64,000 bases of DNA from Natronobacterium texcoconense (lineage in GTDB: Archaea; Halobacteriota; Halobacteria; Halobacteriales; Natrialbaceae), in the NCBI RefSeq assembly GCF_900104065.1, contig NZ_FNLC01000002.1, positions 292,995 to 356,994 on the forward strand. Direction: 5' to 3'. A program made the translations under genes and the position numbers. Positions 17,372-27,411 of the stretch are shown one piece after another (the first letter of the stretch is position 1; every line of letters starts with the position of its first letter). The notes below the pieces were generated by a model, which made no database searches, was not told the origin of the DNA, and was given only the letters and a program-made list of their open reading frames with translations.

Positions 17372-19210
17372 ATGTCCGCTCACTCAGCCTCCGCCGCCGA
17401 ACCGCTCCGAAAGGTCGCCCTCGCGATCGGATTCCTCGCGCTCGCCGGCAGCGTCCTCCTGGCTCACTCGCAGCCGGCGACGGGATACGAACTGTCGCTG
17501 TTCACCTCGATCTCGCCGCTCTTCTGGGTGGGACTCCTGCTCGCGGTGGGGATCGCGCTGGCCGTCGCGTTCGTTCCGCCGTCCGGTATCGACGGCCACA
17601 GTCGAACGCGCCCCGTCGCCCTCCTGCTAGGTGGGCTCTCGATGGCCGTCTTCGCCGGACTCCCGATCGTGCGCGGCTATCGGTTCTACGGCCAGCACGA
17701 TGCGCTGACCCACCTCGGCTGGGCGCGAGCGATCAGCGAAGGGACGATGCTCCCGTTCGAACTGTACTATCCAGGGATTCACACCGCGACGACGCTCGTT
17801 CACTCGACGCTCGGCACGCCGCTGGAGCAGTCGATGCTGTACGTGGTGTTGCTCGCCGTGCTCGTCTTCTGCGTGTTCGTTCCGCTCGCCGTCGGAGCGA
17901 TCGTCGAGGATCGACGCGCGATGGTGATCGCGACGTTCGCCGCGTTTCTGCTCCTGCCGATCACGACCATCTCGATGTACATGTCCGCTCACGCGATGTC
18001 CCAGGCGGTCATGTTCTCGGCACTGCTGGTCTACCTGCTGGCGAGATACCTCCGGACCGACGGCTCGGCGTCGACGTTCTCGGCGATCGGCGTCGCGCTC
18101 TCGGTCGTAGCGATCGCGACCGTCGTCTACCACCCACAGCTGGTTGCCCACCTGATCGTCGTCTTCCTCGCGATCGTCGTCGTCCAGCACCTCGCGAGAC
18201 GCGTCGCGAGCGACGGACAGATCGCCGGCCAGACGGCGGTGTACGGCCACACACTCCTGCTGGTCGCGGTCTTTCTGGTCTGGACCTCGAACCACGGCTT
18301 CTTCGGCGGCATGATCCAGTACTTCCTCAGTTCGGCCATCGAGTTCATCCTCGAGGGGCGAGGCGGCGCTGACACCGTCGCAGCGCAAGGGGCCTCGCTC
18401 GCCGCGATTGGCGGCAGCCTGACCGAAATCTTCCTCAAGCTGTTTCTCGTCCAACTGATCTTCACGCTGCTGGCTGTCGCGCTCGCGTTCGGACTCGTCG
18501 GGTCACGGTCCACGTTACTCCGGCGCGTTCGCCCCGAAACGACGTACTTCACCGTCTCGCTCGTCGCTCTCGGCCCGATATTCGTGATCTACTTCCTCGC
18601 ACCGGGGTCGACGATGCACTTCCGCGTGTTCGGCCTGATGATGGTCTTCATTACGATCCTCGGCTCGATCGCAGCGTACGGCGTCTTCGCGTGGCTCTCC
18701 GATTCCGACGAGCCACGCTCGAGGGCGCGGCTCCCCGGTAGTCAGCCGCTTTTCGCCGTCGGCTTCGCCTGCTTGCTCGTGCTCTCGCTCGCGGCTGTCT
18801 TCCCCTCGCCGTACACCTACCACGCCTCGCCACACGTCAGCGACACGCAGATGGAGGGGTACGAAACGGCGTTCGACGGCCAACTCGAGGACGTCCAGTT
18901 CGTCGGGCTGCGAAACGGACCTAACCGGTACGACGACGCCGTGAACGGCAACGCCGAACGGATGGGACTGCACGAGGGGCCACCCGACGAAGGGGTCGGC
19001 GTGGGACTCGCCGACTACTACGACGAGGACCGGTACTTCGTCCTCACACAGACCGACTACGAGCGAGAGACGGTCGCCTATCAGGAGCTACGGTACACGG
19101 AAGGCGAACTCGAGTCGGTCTCGGACCAGCCTGGCGTCGACCGCATCCAGTCCAATGGCGAGTTCGAACTCTACTACGTGAACGCCGAACCGGAGTTCGC
19201 GGAAGCCTGA
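17372..19210 (+). CDS. Large polytopic membrane protein, GT-C glycosyltransferase-like
   Basis: The 612-aa protein has about twelve predicted helices. Early on, YGQHDALTHLGWARAISEG occupies the place of the acidic first-loop motif of GT-C enzymes, which transfer sugars from lipid-phosphate donors on the outer face. The last 130 residues after LVLSLAAVFPSPYTYHAS form an exterior domain. Family assignment is an inference from topology and that motif; it could instead be a polymerase or an unrelated haloarchaeal membrane protein. It follows the DUF1616 gene after 190 bp with its own AT-poor leader. Confidence 0.6.
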   Translation: MSAHSASAAEPLRKVALAIGFLALAGSVLLAHSQPATGYELSLFTSISPLFWVGLLLAVGIALAVAFVPPSGIDGHSRTRPVALLLGGLSMAVFAGLPIVRGYRFYGQHDALTHLGWARAISEGTMLPFELYYPGIHTATTLVHSTLGTPLEQSMLYVVLLAVLVFCVFVPLAVGAIVEDRRAMVIATFAAFLLLPITTISMYMSAHAMSQAVMFSALLVYLLARYLRTDGSASTFSAIGVALSVVAIATVVYHPQLVAHLIVVFLAIVVVQHLARRVASDGQIAGQTAVYGHTLLLVAVFLVWTSNHGFFGGMIQYFLSSAIEFILEGRGGADTVAAQGASLAAIGGSLTEIFLKLFLVQLIFTLLAVALAFGLVGSRSTLLRRVRPETTYFTVSLVALGPIFVIYFLAPGSTMHFRVFGLMMVFITILGSIAAYGVFAWLSDSDEPRSRARLPGSQPLFAVGFACLLVLSLAAVFPSPYTYHASPHVSDTQMEGYETAFDGQLEDVQFVGLRNGPNRYDDAVNGNAERMGLHEGPPDEGVGVGLADYYDEDRYFVLTQTDYERETVAYQELRYTEGELESVSDQPGVDRIQSNGEFELYYVNAEPEFAEA

Positions 19211-19254
19211 CGGCGGTCACTTCCCGATTCGAGTTTCTGTTTTCGTAAGAGGAA

Positions 19255-20445
19255 TTACCTCGAGAGCGGCTGATCGGGCCCGTCCGACCGAGAACCGCGG
19301 TCGTCGCGAACCGCCGACGACGTCCCACTTCGTTCTTCCTCGAGGACCGTCCGACAGAACTCCACGAGCCGTTCGGCCTGTGCCTCCCAGGAGTACTGTC
19401 GTGCCGTCCGGCGACCGGCGTCGGAGAGTTCGTCGCGGAGCGTCGGCGACTCGAGCACGCCCTCGAGTGTGCCCGCGAGTTCGTCGACGTCTTTCGGGGG
19501 AACGAGCAGGGCGTTTTCCTCGTGGGTGGCGTACTCCCTGATCCCGGGCAGATCGGTTGTGACGACCGGCAGTCCACAGGCCATCGCCTCGAGGTTCACC
19601 ATTCCGAATCCTTCGTACCGCGTCGGGTTACAGAAGACGTCACAGGCGGCGTAGTAGCCGGGAAGCGCCTCGTGGGGAACCTCGCCGACCAGCGCGACGG
19701 AGTCGGTGACACCGAGTCGTTCGGCTCGTTCGCGAACGGCCGTGCAGTCGCCGTCGCCGACGACGTACAGGTCGACGTCTCGCGGGAGGCGAGCGACGGC
19801 CTCGAGCAGTTCGTGAACGCCTTTCCCTTCCCGGACGCGACCGACGAAGAGGATCGACGGGCCGTCGGAAGTCAGTTTCGGCGTCGCCTGCGGTGTGAAC
19901 CGCTCGAGGTCCAGTCCCGGAGAGACGATACCGTCGACCGACCGATCGAGTTTTTCCGAGACCTCGCGGACGATCTGCTCCGAGTTCGCCAGGTGGACGC
20001 TCGTCGCACTGTATCGCTCCCGGATCCGTGCGCCGAGTCCGACGCTTGCGACGTTGTGATACTGGTAGACGGTCGGGACGTCGACCAGGTTCGAGAGCAC
20101 TGTATCCTCGAGAAATCGGTGCGTGAGCAGGACGTCGACGTTCTCGTCGACGTGCGAGCACAGTCCCGACCGGAGCCCGCTCACGAGCGGGAGCACGTCG
20201 GTGGCCCCGAGCGGAGTTCGCTGGTGGACGAACCGGCGCACGCGGTCGCTTTCGACTGGCGGAATACGGTAGAGCGAGACGTTCGACTCGAGCAGTGAGT
20301 CGGCGACGTCTTCGCGTCGCTCGAACCTCGTGTAGAGGAAGACGTCGTGATCTGCCGCCAGCTTGCGGGCGATCTGTCGGACGAACACCGCCTTTCCGCC
20401 GGCGCTTTTCGTCCCCGCGTGAGCGTGGTAGAGCCCGAGTCGCAT
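19255..20445 (-). CDS. GT4-family glycosyltransferase
   Basis: The 396-aa GT-B enzyme has an N-terminal acceptor domain beginning MRLGLYHAHAGTKSAGGKAVFV. The C-terminal donor domain includes PSILFVGRVREGKGVHELLEA and the nucleotide-sugar motif RYEGFGMVNLEAMACGLPVV (the E-x7-E pattern). It probably adds one sugar from a nucleotide donor to a lipid-linked glycan at the inner membrane face. It is divergent from the flippase gene, with about 180 bp between them for promoters. Confidence 0.9.
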   Translation of the reverse strand: MRLGLYHAHAGTKSAGGKAVFVRQIARKLAADHDVFLYTRFERREDVADSLLESNVSLYRIPPVESDRVRRFVHQRTPLGATDVLPLVSGLRSGLCSHVDENVDVLLTHRFLEDTVLSNLVDVPTVYQYHNVASVGLGARIRERYSATSVHLANSEQIVREVSEKLDRSVDGIVSPGLDLERFTPQATPKLTSDGPSILFVGRVREGKGVHELLEAVARLPRDVDLYVVGDGDCTAVRERAERLGVTDSVALVGEVPHEALPGYYAACDVFCNPTRYEGFGMVNLEAMACGLPVVTTDLPGIREYATHEENALLVPPKDVDELAGTLEGVLESPTLRDELSDAGRRTARQYSWEAQAERLVEFCRTVLEEERSGTSSAVRDDRGSRSDGPDQPLSR

Positions 20446-20627
20446 CGGTACGACCCACCGTTTGCCCGTGGTTTGTTATGCCCCTGCTGTCGCGGGTAGC
20501 TGGCTCGTAACAATGCCCTGACTCGTCCAACGGCGTGGCAGTGACGACGAGACCGGCGACCTGCGCTCGAGTAGCGGCTGTATCGATCGAACCCGTTCGA
20601 ACTGAACCGCGAGGCTGACGCCAGTTA

Positions 20628-22091
20628 ATGTCGACGAAACGAATAATAGAGGGTTTCAAGGCGACGTTCGGAGCACGACTCCTCAACACAGTCTCCAACG
20701 GGCTGTTGATCTTCCTGCTTGCCGGCGTCCTGCTGACGCCGGACGAGTACGGCCTGCTCTTTCTGGTGATCTCTATCGTCACGGTCGCCCAGCTCGGGTC
20801 GGATCTCGGGCTCGCTCGCTCGGCCGCACGGTACGTCTCCGACCGGAAAGAGACCGATCCCGGGACGGTGCGGTTCGTCCTCCGGACGTCGATCCGGTAC
20901 CGACTCCTCCTGCTCGGAATCGTCGCCGGAGCACTCCTCGTCGGTCGGGATCTCATCGCGGCGATACTCGAGACGCCGGCACTGACGACGTTACTCGTGG
21001 TGGGGGCACTCTATCTGTGTGCGCTGTCGCTGTACTCGTACCACCAGACGCTGTTCCAGGGATTCAACCGGGTCGAACTGAGCGCCCGGATCGAGGTGAT
21101 CAACTCGGTTGGACGCGTGATCTTCGTCGTCGCGTTTACTGCGCTCGGATTCGGCGTCGTGGGTGCACTGTTCGGCTACGTACTCGGGGCCGGGATCGCG
21201 ACGGTGATCGGAGCAGTTCTGCTCTATCGGCAGTTCTACACGGCTTACCCCGACGGCAGCGGAAGTCGGTCGCTTCGAAACCGAATCCTCGAGTACAGCG
21301 TTCCGCTGACGGCCTCCCAGGGCGCGAACGTCCTCGACCGCCAGATCGACACCGTCCTCGTGGGCTATTTCCTCACGCCCGTCGCGGTTAGCTACTATGT
21401 GCTCGGGAAACAGATTTCGGAGTTCGTCACCGTCATCTCCGGCTCGTTGGGGTTCTCGATATCGCCTTCCTTCGGCGAGCAGAAAGCGACGGAATCGCTC
21501 GAGCGTGCCGCCCGGATCTACGAGACGTCGCTCCAGTACGTCCTCTTGCTGTACATGCCTGCTGCGGTCGGCATCTTCCTCGTCGCTGATCCCGCCGTCA
21601 CGCTCGTCTTCGGCAGCGAGTACGCCGGTGCTGCCCCAGTCTTGCAGGTGCTTGGCATCTATATCGTGTTCCAGTCGATCACCGACATCACGACGAACAG
21701 CCTCGACTACCTCGGGCGGGCGAAAGCGCGCGCGATCGCGAAAGGTGTGACCTCCGTCGCGAACGTCGGTTTGAACGTCGTTTTGATTCCGATCTACGGC
21801 GTGGTCGGTGCCGCCGTCGCCACCGTCGTCACCTTCGGGATCTACACGCTCGTGAACGTCTACGTGATGCACCTCGAGCTCTCGCTGGATCTCCGCCGGA
21901 TCGTGCGAGCGTTCGGGGCCGCGGGCGGTATCGCGGCTGCGATGGGCGTCGCCGTCCTCTCACTGATGCCGTACGCGTCGACGCTGCCGACGCTCGTCGG
22001 CGTAATCGCCGCCGGCGTCGTCGTCTGGGCCGGGTTGGTCGTCCTGAGCGGACTCGTCGATCCTCGAGAAACGGTTGCCCAGTTGACCTGA
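20628..22091 (+). CDS. Oligosaccharide flippase (polysaccharide transporter, MOP superfamily)
   Basis: The 487-aa protein has 12-14 predicted helices, with the family start KRIIEGFKATFGARLLNTVSNGLL, the helix-rich DEYGLLFLVIS region and VPLTASQGANVLDRQIDTVL. Such Wzx-like proteins turn lipid-linked oligosaccharides across the membrane. Its place between a GT4 enzyme and an exported protein fits export of a glycan built by the neighbours. Confidence 0.9.
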   Translation: MSTKRIIEGFKATFGARLLNTVSNGLLIFLLAGVLLTPDEYGLLFLVISIVTVAQLGSDLGLARSAARYVSDRKETDPGTVRFVLRTSIRYRLLLLGIVAGALLVGRDLIAAILETPALTTLLVVGALYLCALSLYSYHQTLFQGFNRVELSARIEVINSVGRVIFVVAFTALGFGVVGALFGYVLGAGIATVIGAVLLYRQFYTAYPDGSGSRSLRNRILEYSVPLTASQGANVLDRQIDTVLVGYFLTPVAVSYYVLGKQISEFVTVISGSLGFSISPSFGEQKATESLERAARIYETSLQYVLLLYMPAAVGIFLVADPAVTLVFGSEYAGAAPVLQVLGIYIVFQSITDITTNSLDYLGRAKARAIAKGVTSVANVGLNVVLIPIYGVVGAAVATVVTFGIYTLVNVYVMHLELSLDLRRIVRAFGAAGGIAAAMGVAVLSLMPYASTLPTLVGVIAAGVVVWAGLVVLSGLVDPRETVAQLT

Positions 22092-22377
22092 TCGGTGCAA
22101 TCGATCTGCCGAAAACGGGTATCGACGACCACCGGTCTGGGACCCGGATCGTCACTATTCCGTGCTCTTTCCGGCCTGAAAGTCCGAATCCGGGACTCGT
22201 CCGTTTGCCGACGGTAGTACGCTCTTACCGGTAGGATTTCCGAGGTAATCCGTTTTTACCACCGTCACGTACGACGATTCTGCGTTCGTGACTACTGCAT
22301 GAATGTATAAAAATTCGTGGCTTAATACCCATCACTTTTTGATATTCAGGATATTTTACTTCATTTGTACGAGAAGG

Positions 22378-22386
22378 TTTATATCG
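22378..22386 (+). promoter_or_regulatory. TATA box of the beta-helix protein gene
   Basis: The interval 22092-22410 has no gene and becomes strongly AT-rich from about 22290. TTTATATCG lies 25-33 bp before ATG 22411, the spacing of a leaderless haloarchaeal promoter. This is one of the clearest promoters in the window. Confidence 0.7.
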
Positions 22387-22410
22387 ATAGAATTTCGTTA
22401 GTCGCAATGC

Positions 22411-24399
22411 ATGGCACGCGATCCAAAGAAGCTGGATGACGGTAGACATGACGATAGAGGAGCCGAGAGCGACGATACTCCCGGTAATAACACGTTAATC
22501 GACCGCCGATCGTACCTGAAAGCGGCCGGCGTAACGTCGATGGTCGGTGCGGGACTCGCTGCGGGTGCCGGATCCGCAGCTGCGTCCGAAGACTACGACG
22601 TGATCGAGGTCGGGCCAGGAGAGTTCTGGCAGCACCGACTCAGCGAAGGAGAAACGTTCGAGAACGTCCTGATCGACATCACGGCACGTGGTGCCCAGGC
22701 GAAAATTTGGGCGACCGGGATCAGCGACTTCGAGATCCGGAACGTCGGCTGGCTCGGCCGGTGGGATACGCGAGAACGCCACGCGTTCATCCACGCCGCC
22801 TGCAGCGGCCACGGCGTGATCGAGAACGTCTACATGGGCGACGGTGCGGCCTCGACGAACTACCCGAACAGTCCGACTGGTGTCTTCGTGAACCGACGCC
22901 ACTCCGGGCACATCGACATCAACAACCTCCACGTTCAACACGTGGCCGACAACGCGGTGTACGCCTCCGAACCCACGCGGACGGGTGGCGGTACCGTCGA
23001 CATTCGCAACTCCTACGCCCGCGATATGCAACCCGCAGCGTGGCGCGTTCCCGGCGGCTCGACCGTCGAGAACTGTGTCGCGATCAACTGTCACCGCGGC
23101 GTCTGGGTCCGTTACGGCGAGATCGACGTGATCGACTGTGACCTCCAGGGCAACCGCGTCGGCGACATGGTCGCTCACGCGAGCGGAATCGGCGGTCACG
23201 CCCCACCAGTCATCAACGCCCAGAATACGGCGTGGCGAACCGACGTCGTCCAGTCCAACGGCGCTATCAACGGCTCTTCCGTCGGGTCCGCCCGACGCAC
23301 CCAACCCGAAGAAGTCGAGGGCGTCCCACTGAGTGCGGAAGAAGCGGCATCCGGACAGTCCGGGGACTCCGACCCAAATCCGCCTTCTGACCCGGGAAAC
23401 GGTGACGACGGAGACGACGACGGCCAGGACGACCCCGACATCGAGGACGTCTGGAACGACGACGAATCCAACCACCTCGTCCTCGAGGATCGTTCCAGCG
23501 GCGTCTCCGAGTACCAGCTGACGGGTCACGGCAACGCAGAGACGGGCGACGACGCCGACACCGGGTCGGACGACCCCTATCGGGACACGGTGACGACCGA
23601 CGGCGACGAGTTCGTCGTCGAAGGCTACCTCGGCGGCTACCGCGACGACTTCCACGTCGAGGGTCGCATCGACTCGGTATCCGCCGATTCGGACGTCGTC
23701 GCAGTCGTCAACGGTGAAACGTTCGACGTCGCCGAGCTCGAGGGCGTCGGCTCGTGGGACAGCGACGACGATGACGAAGACGACTCGGGTATCGAGGACG
23801 TCTGGAACGACGACGAACCCAACCACCTCGTCTTCGAGGACGACTCTAGCGGCGTTTCCGAGTACCAGTTGACGGGACAGGGCAACGCAGAGACGGGCGA
23901 CGACGCCGATACAGGCTCGGACGATCCCTACCGAGACACCGTCTCGACCGACGGCGACGAGTTCGTCATCGAGGGCTACCTCGGCGGCTACCGCGACGAC
24001 TTCTACGTCGAGGGCCGCATCGACTCCGTGACGGCCGACTCGGACGTCACTGCCGTCGTCAACGGCGAACCGTTCGATCCCGCCGAGCTCGAGGGCGTCG
24101 GCTCGTGGGACGGCGACGACGATGACGACGAAGACGACGCGCCAGCGGAACTACCCCACGTGCTCGAGTTCGACGGATCGGAGACGAGCGAACCGACCTC
24201 GTACTCGTTCACCGTCGAGGGTGACGTCGCCAGAGCCGCCAGTGACGATTCGGTCCACGACGACGACGTCATCGACGGCTCGACCGTCCGCGGCGTCGTC
24301 GGGGACGGCCGCGACACGTACCGCTTCAGCGGCGACATCACCGACTTCCGACTCGTCGGCAAAGCAGCCGTTAACCTCGAGTACAACGTCGCCGAGTAG
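22411..24399 (+). CDS. Tat-exported beta-helix surface protein with tandem C-terminal domains
   Basis: The 662-aa protein begins with a twin-arginine signal (DRRSYLKAAG, RR at 32-33, then a hydrophobic Ala/Gly stretch). Residues about 65-300 are rich in short beta-strand repeats (RNVGWLG, ENVYMGDG, ENCVAINCHRG), typical of right-handed parallel beta-helix proteins such as pectate-lyase-like folds. Then come two nearly identical domains of about 115 residues (from residues about 343 and 460, each IEDVWNDDE to VGSWD) and a third, diverged copy from about 577. Runs of Asp/Glu link the domains. It may bind or cut surface polysaccharide. No C-terminal sorting signal is visible. Confidence 0.8.
   Translation: MARDPKKLDDGRHDDRGAESDDTPGNNTLIDRRSYLKAAGVTSMVGAGLAAGAGSAAASEDYDVIEVGPGEFWQHRLSEGETFENVLIDITARGAQAKIWATGISDFEIRNVGWLGRWDTRERHAFIHAACSGHGVIENVYMGDGAASTNYPNSPTGVFVNRRHSGHIDINNLHVQHVADNAVYASEPTRTGGGTVDIRNSYARDMQPAAWRVPGGSTVENCVAINCHRGVWVRYGEIDVIDCDLQGNRVGDMVAHASGIGGHAPPVINAQNTAWRTDVVQSNGAINGSSVGSARRTQPEEVEGVPLSAEEAASGQSGDSDPNPPSDPGNGDDGDDDGQDDPDIEDVWNDDESNHLVLEDRSSGVSEYQLTGHGNAETGDDADTGSDDPYRDTVTTDGDEFVVEGYLGGYRDDFHVEGRIDSVSADSDVVAVVNGETFDVAELEGVGSWDSDDDDEDDSGIEDVWNDDEPNHLVFEDDSSGVSEYQLTGQGNAETGDDADTGSDDPYRDTVSTDGDEFVIEGYLGGYRDDFYVEGRIDSVTADSDVTAVVNGEPFDPAELEGVGSWDGDDDDDEDDAPAELPHVLEFDGSETSEPTSYSFTVEGDVARAASDDSVHDDDVIDGSTVRGVVGDGRDTYRFSGDITDFRLVGKAAVNLEYNVAE
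23440..23772 (+). repeat. Tandem domain repeat, copy 1
   Basis: This segment encodes the first copy of the C-terminal domain, running from IEDVWNDDESNHLVLED to AELEGVGSWD. It matches copy 2 at most residues, with changes mainly at single codons, so the duplication is recent or kept alike by recombination. Confidence 0.8.
23793..24113 (+). repeat. Tandem domain repeat, copy 2
   Basis: This is the second copy of the domain in the beta-helix protein (IEDVWNDDEPNHLVFED to AELEGVGSWD). A run of GAC/GAA codons separates it from copy 1 and from the diverged third domain. Confidence 0.8.
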
Positions 24400-24467
24400 A
24401 CGGTGGCGTCTCGAGGCCGATCGACGGCTCTTGACTGCGGCACTGACGAGTAACGACGTTTTTGCGA

Positions 24468-25709
24468 TCAGACGCGTCCGTTGTAGTGATTGTACGCTTC
24501 TCGCATGTCCCACAGGAACGGACGGACGTCGTCGACGCTTGCACAGTCGAACCGGGGGTGCTCGACCATCGATGTGACGATCTCCGACACTGCCGTCGTG
24601 AACGACGGTTTCTCGGCGAGATCGACGTCCTCGAACAGGATCGAACGGAGATAGAGCAGTTCTCCCCGGATCAGGTGTCCCGCGAGTCCTGCTTCGTACT
24701 CGTGGTCGATCCGATCCTTCCGGCCGTTCGCAAGCTGCCAGTAGTAGTAGGGGAAGTCGGCACCAGCCTGAACCGAAAACGGCAGCGACGACCAGAACCG
24801 GGGGTTGATCTCCATGAGTTTGAACTCGCCTGTCTCGTCGTCCCGCAGGAACTCGACCATCGCCAGGCCGTGCCACTCGAGGTGATCGAGCAGGTCCCGG
24901 CCTGCTTCCTCGAGGGCTGGAATCCGGACCGATTCGCGGAACGAACTCGCGCCGCCGGCGTAGCTGTAGCCGCGACGTTGTCGGTGCTGGAAGGTCGCGA
25001 CCGGTTCGCCGTGGTCGTACAGCGCGAAGAAGCCGTACTCCTCGGTGGTTGGGACGTACTCCTGTAACAGGGGGTCGTGGTCCATCTCCCGCCGGAATCG
25101 GTCGACGTCGGGCTCGGCACCCGGTCGGAGATACTCCGTCTTGGGCGGGTCGAGAAACTCCGCGGGCGAGTAGCGGTCGACGTACTCGTCGACGAGAATC
25201 GAGTACCGTGCCTTGACGATCCACTGGCGATCCCAGTCGTCGTTCGAATCGCCGAGCAACCTCGTCTCGGGGACGGCGACGCCGGCCGATTCCGCGGCGT
25301 CGAACAGCCGTACCCGGTCCTGGACGGATCGAAGCGTCTCGATGTCGGGCCACGGCGTGCTCACGTACTCGTCGAACTCGTCTCTGTACTTCGCGAGCAC
25401 GTAGACGTCGACGTCCCGGACGGGGATGATCGTCCGTACGTCGGGGCGCATCGCGATCGACAGTAGAGCGTCCTTGTACGCGACCAGATCCTCGTGTGGG
25501 GACGGCACCGGAACCGACTCGTCGCAGTACTTCGACCGGGTCGCCGGAACACCGTCGCGATCCGCGAGCGCGATGGTTCGGATTCGCTCTCCGTTCCGGC
25601 GGCCGAGCGATCTGAAACACGCGAGCGTACTCGGTGCCGTGATCGCGGGAACGGCGACCGAGCCGTCCGTCCAGGCGGCGTCTTCGGCCGTAGTCCCGCC
25701 ACTACCCAT
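24468..25709 (-). CDS. ATP-grasp carboxylate ligase-like protein
   Basis: From ATG 25709 the product has 413 aa. An N-terminal Rossmann-like part (VAVPAITAPSTLACFRSLG) is followed by an ATP-grasp fold with the lysine strand QWIVKARYSI, the hinge LLQEYVPTTEEYG, and the metal-binding MVEFLRDDETGEFKLMEINPRFW. ATP-grasp enzymes join a carboxylate to an amine or thiol through an acyl phosphate. In this context it could attach an amino acid or amino sugar to a glycan precursor. A longer form from ATG 25856 is possible, because TTAGTTAAG lies about 25 bp before it, but the extra 49 residues look unconserved and 25709 has its own AAGGTGG site. Confidence 0.82.
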   Translation of the reverse strand: MGSGGTTAEDAAWTDGSVAVPAITAPSTLACFRSLGRRNGERIRTIALADRDGVPATRSKYCDESVPVPSPHEDLVAYKDALLSIAMRPDVRTIIPVRDVDVYVLAKYRDEFDEYVSTPWPDIETLRSVQDRVRLFDAAESAGVAVPETRLLGDSNDDWDRQWIVKARYSILVDEYVDRYSPAEFLDPPKTEYLRPGAEPDVDRFRREMDHDPLLQEYVPTTEEYGFFALYDHGEPVATFQHRQRRGYSYAGGASSFRESVRIPALEEAGRDLLDHLEWHGLAMVEFLRDDETGEFKLMEINPRFWSSLPFSVQAGADFPYYYWQLANGRKDRIDHEYEAGLAGHLIRGELLYLRSILFEDVDLAEKPSFTTAVSEIVTSMVEHPRFDCASVDDVRPFLWDMREAYNHYNGRV

Positions 25710-26011
25710 CGATACCACCTTCGGAAAGCGATTGCTCGAGCCGATCGATCCCGAAGCGGTTTCGACCGGTCGACGGCCGACCGGCTCGCCGTCCGATACG
25801 GGAAACCCCGTGTACTCGAGGGTGGTTCGGCCCCACTTCGACGTCAGCCATGCCATCCAGTATCGGATTCCGAACGTTAGTTAAGAACGAAATAACGCGT
25901 CCTCTCGGCGTGATAACAGGACGCCGTCCGGGATCGACGCCCACAGGTCCTCGTTACTGTCCCGGGGTAGACGCCGCCTACCGATACCGCTCGAGATAAC
26001 AGTGCCCATAC

Positions 26012-26020
26012 TTAATAATT
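26012..26020 (+). promoter_or_regulatory. AT-rich promoter before the polysaccharide deacetylase gene
   Basis: TTAATAATT, in an AT-rich run from 26011 to 26036, predicts initiation near 26037-26041. The space 25857-26036 otherwise holds only the divergent promoters of the ATP-grasp and deacetylase genes. Confidence 0.5.
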
Positions 26021-26123
26021 CAATTTAGATAACATAGTGTGTGGCAATCGGGGGCCAGCCCCCGTGCCCGATCGAACGCATGAGCAGGAGCACGAACCAC
26101 CGAGCGGGACACCGAAGGTACCG

Positions 26124-27158
26124 ATGGGACGCGTAGTCGTTTCGATCGACGCCGAGCTCGCGTGGGGATTCCACGACCTCGAGCAGCCCCCTGAACGTCG
26201 AATCCGACGGGCTCGCCGGGGGTGGCGACGGCTGGTCGAGTGGCTGGACGCCTACGAAATTCCGGCGACGTGGGCGATCGTCGGCCACCTCTTCCTGGAG
26301 GAGTGTGACGGGCGACACGCGTCCCATCCTGCGGCCGACGCCGACTGGTTCGAACGCGATCCGGGCGGTCGTGCCAGCGAGAACGACCGCTGGTTCGGCC
26401 CCGACCTGATCGAACGGGTCCAGGAGGCCGACGTCGACCACGAGATCGGCTGTCACTCGTTCTCACATGCCCTGTTCGATCCGGCGACCACCGACCGCGA
26501 GGTCGTCGAGGCCGAACTCGAGGCCTGTCGCGCGGCCGCACGCGAGTGGGGGATCTCCCTCGAGTCGTTCGTCTTCCCCCGTAACGTCGTCGGTTACCGT
26601 GACGTCCTCGCCGAGTACGACTTCACCTGCTACCGGGGCGTGGAGCCGTCGCGATGGTACGACGGCTCCTGGTGGTATCCGGTCGGCAAGTTCGCGAGCT
26701 ATTCCGCGGGCAAGACGGCACCACCGCTCGTTTCGCCGACGGTCGACGAATACGGGCTGGTCGCCGTTCCCGGCTCGCTGTGTCTGTTCTCCTTCGAGGG
26801 GCTCGCTCGAACGGTCGTCGAACCGATCGCGGGCGATCCAGTCCTCCGAAAGGCGAAACTCGGCATCGACGCGGCAGCGCAGAGCGACGGGATCTGTCAC
26901 CTCTGGCTGCACCCGAACGACCTCACGACCGCACGGAACGTTCGACGACTGCGTCGCATCCTCGAGTACGTCGACGAGCAACGCCGCACGACCGACCTGC
27001 AGGTCGAGACGATGGCCGAGGTCGCGACGGGAGCACTCGAGGAGCCGGCAGGAACGGAACTGGAGTCGTCCGAACCCGAACTCGAGGCCGGACTCGAGGA
27101 ACTCGAACACGAGACCGACGTCGATACGCCGGTCGCACCGGAACTACAGAATCAGTAG
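26124..27158 (+). CDS. Polysaccharide deacetylase (NodB-like, CE4)
   Basis: The 344-aa enzyme opens directly with the NodB fold: VVVSIDAELAWGFHD replaces the usual TFDDG motif 1 and keeps Asp. GCHSFSHALFD is motif 2, with the His-x3-His metal ligands. The later LWLHPNDL supplies a late His. CE4 enzymes remove N- or O-acetyl groups from sugars. The tail from about residue 290 is an acidic, probably flexible extension. A GTG at 26037 would add 29 residues and would sit at the predicted transcription start; ATG 26124 is chosen because the domain begins there. No signal peptide, so the substrate should be cytoplasmic. Confidence 0.85.
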   Translation: MGRVVVSIDAELAWGFHDLEQPPERRIRRARRGWRRLVEWLDAYEIPATWAIVGHLFLEECDGRHASHPAADADWFERDPGGRASENDRWFGPDLIERVQEADVDHEIGCHSFSHALFDPATTDREVVEAELEACRAAAREWGISLESFVFPRNVVGYRDVLAEYDFTCYRGVEPSRWYDGSWWYPVGKFASYSAGKTAPPLVSPTVDEYGLVAVPGSLCLFSFEGLARTVVEPIAGDPVLRKAKLGIDAAAQSDGICHLWLHPNDLTTARNVRRLRRILEYVDEQRRTTDLQVETMAEVATGALEEPAGTELESSEPELEAGLEELEHETDVDTPVAPELQNQ

Positions 27159-27411
27159 TACCGCCCCACGAGAGTTCATGTGTTCTGAATTTCCTGCCGA
27201 CAAGAGCGTCACGCATCCTGAATTTCCTTCGCTGTCGACGCGTACCGGTACACAACGAGCCCAGAAACGTCCGGATAGCGGTCTACTGACGTCGTAACTC
27301 GTCGTCGAATCAGTGTCTCGAGCAGTCGTCTCCGGTTACCGGGGCGCTGCAATCGGTAACCCCGGCCATAACAAACAGTGGGCCCGGTGAGGGGGTGAAC
27401 GAACTCTCTCT

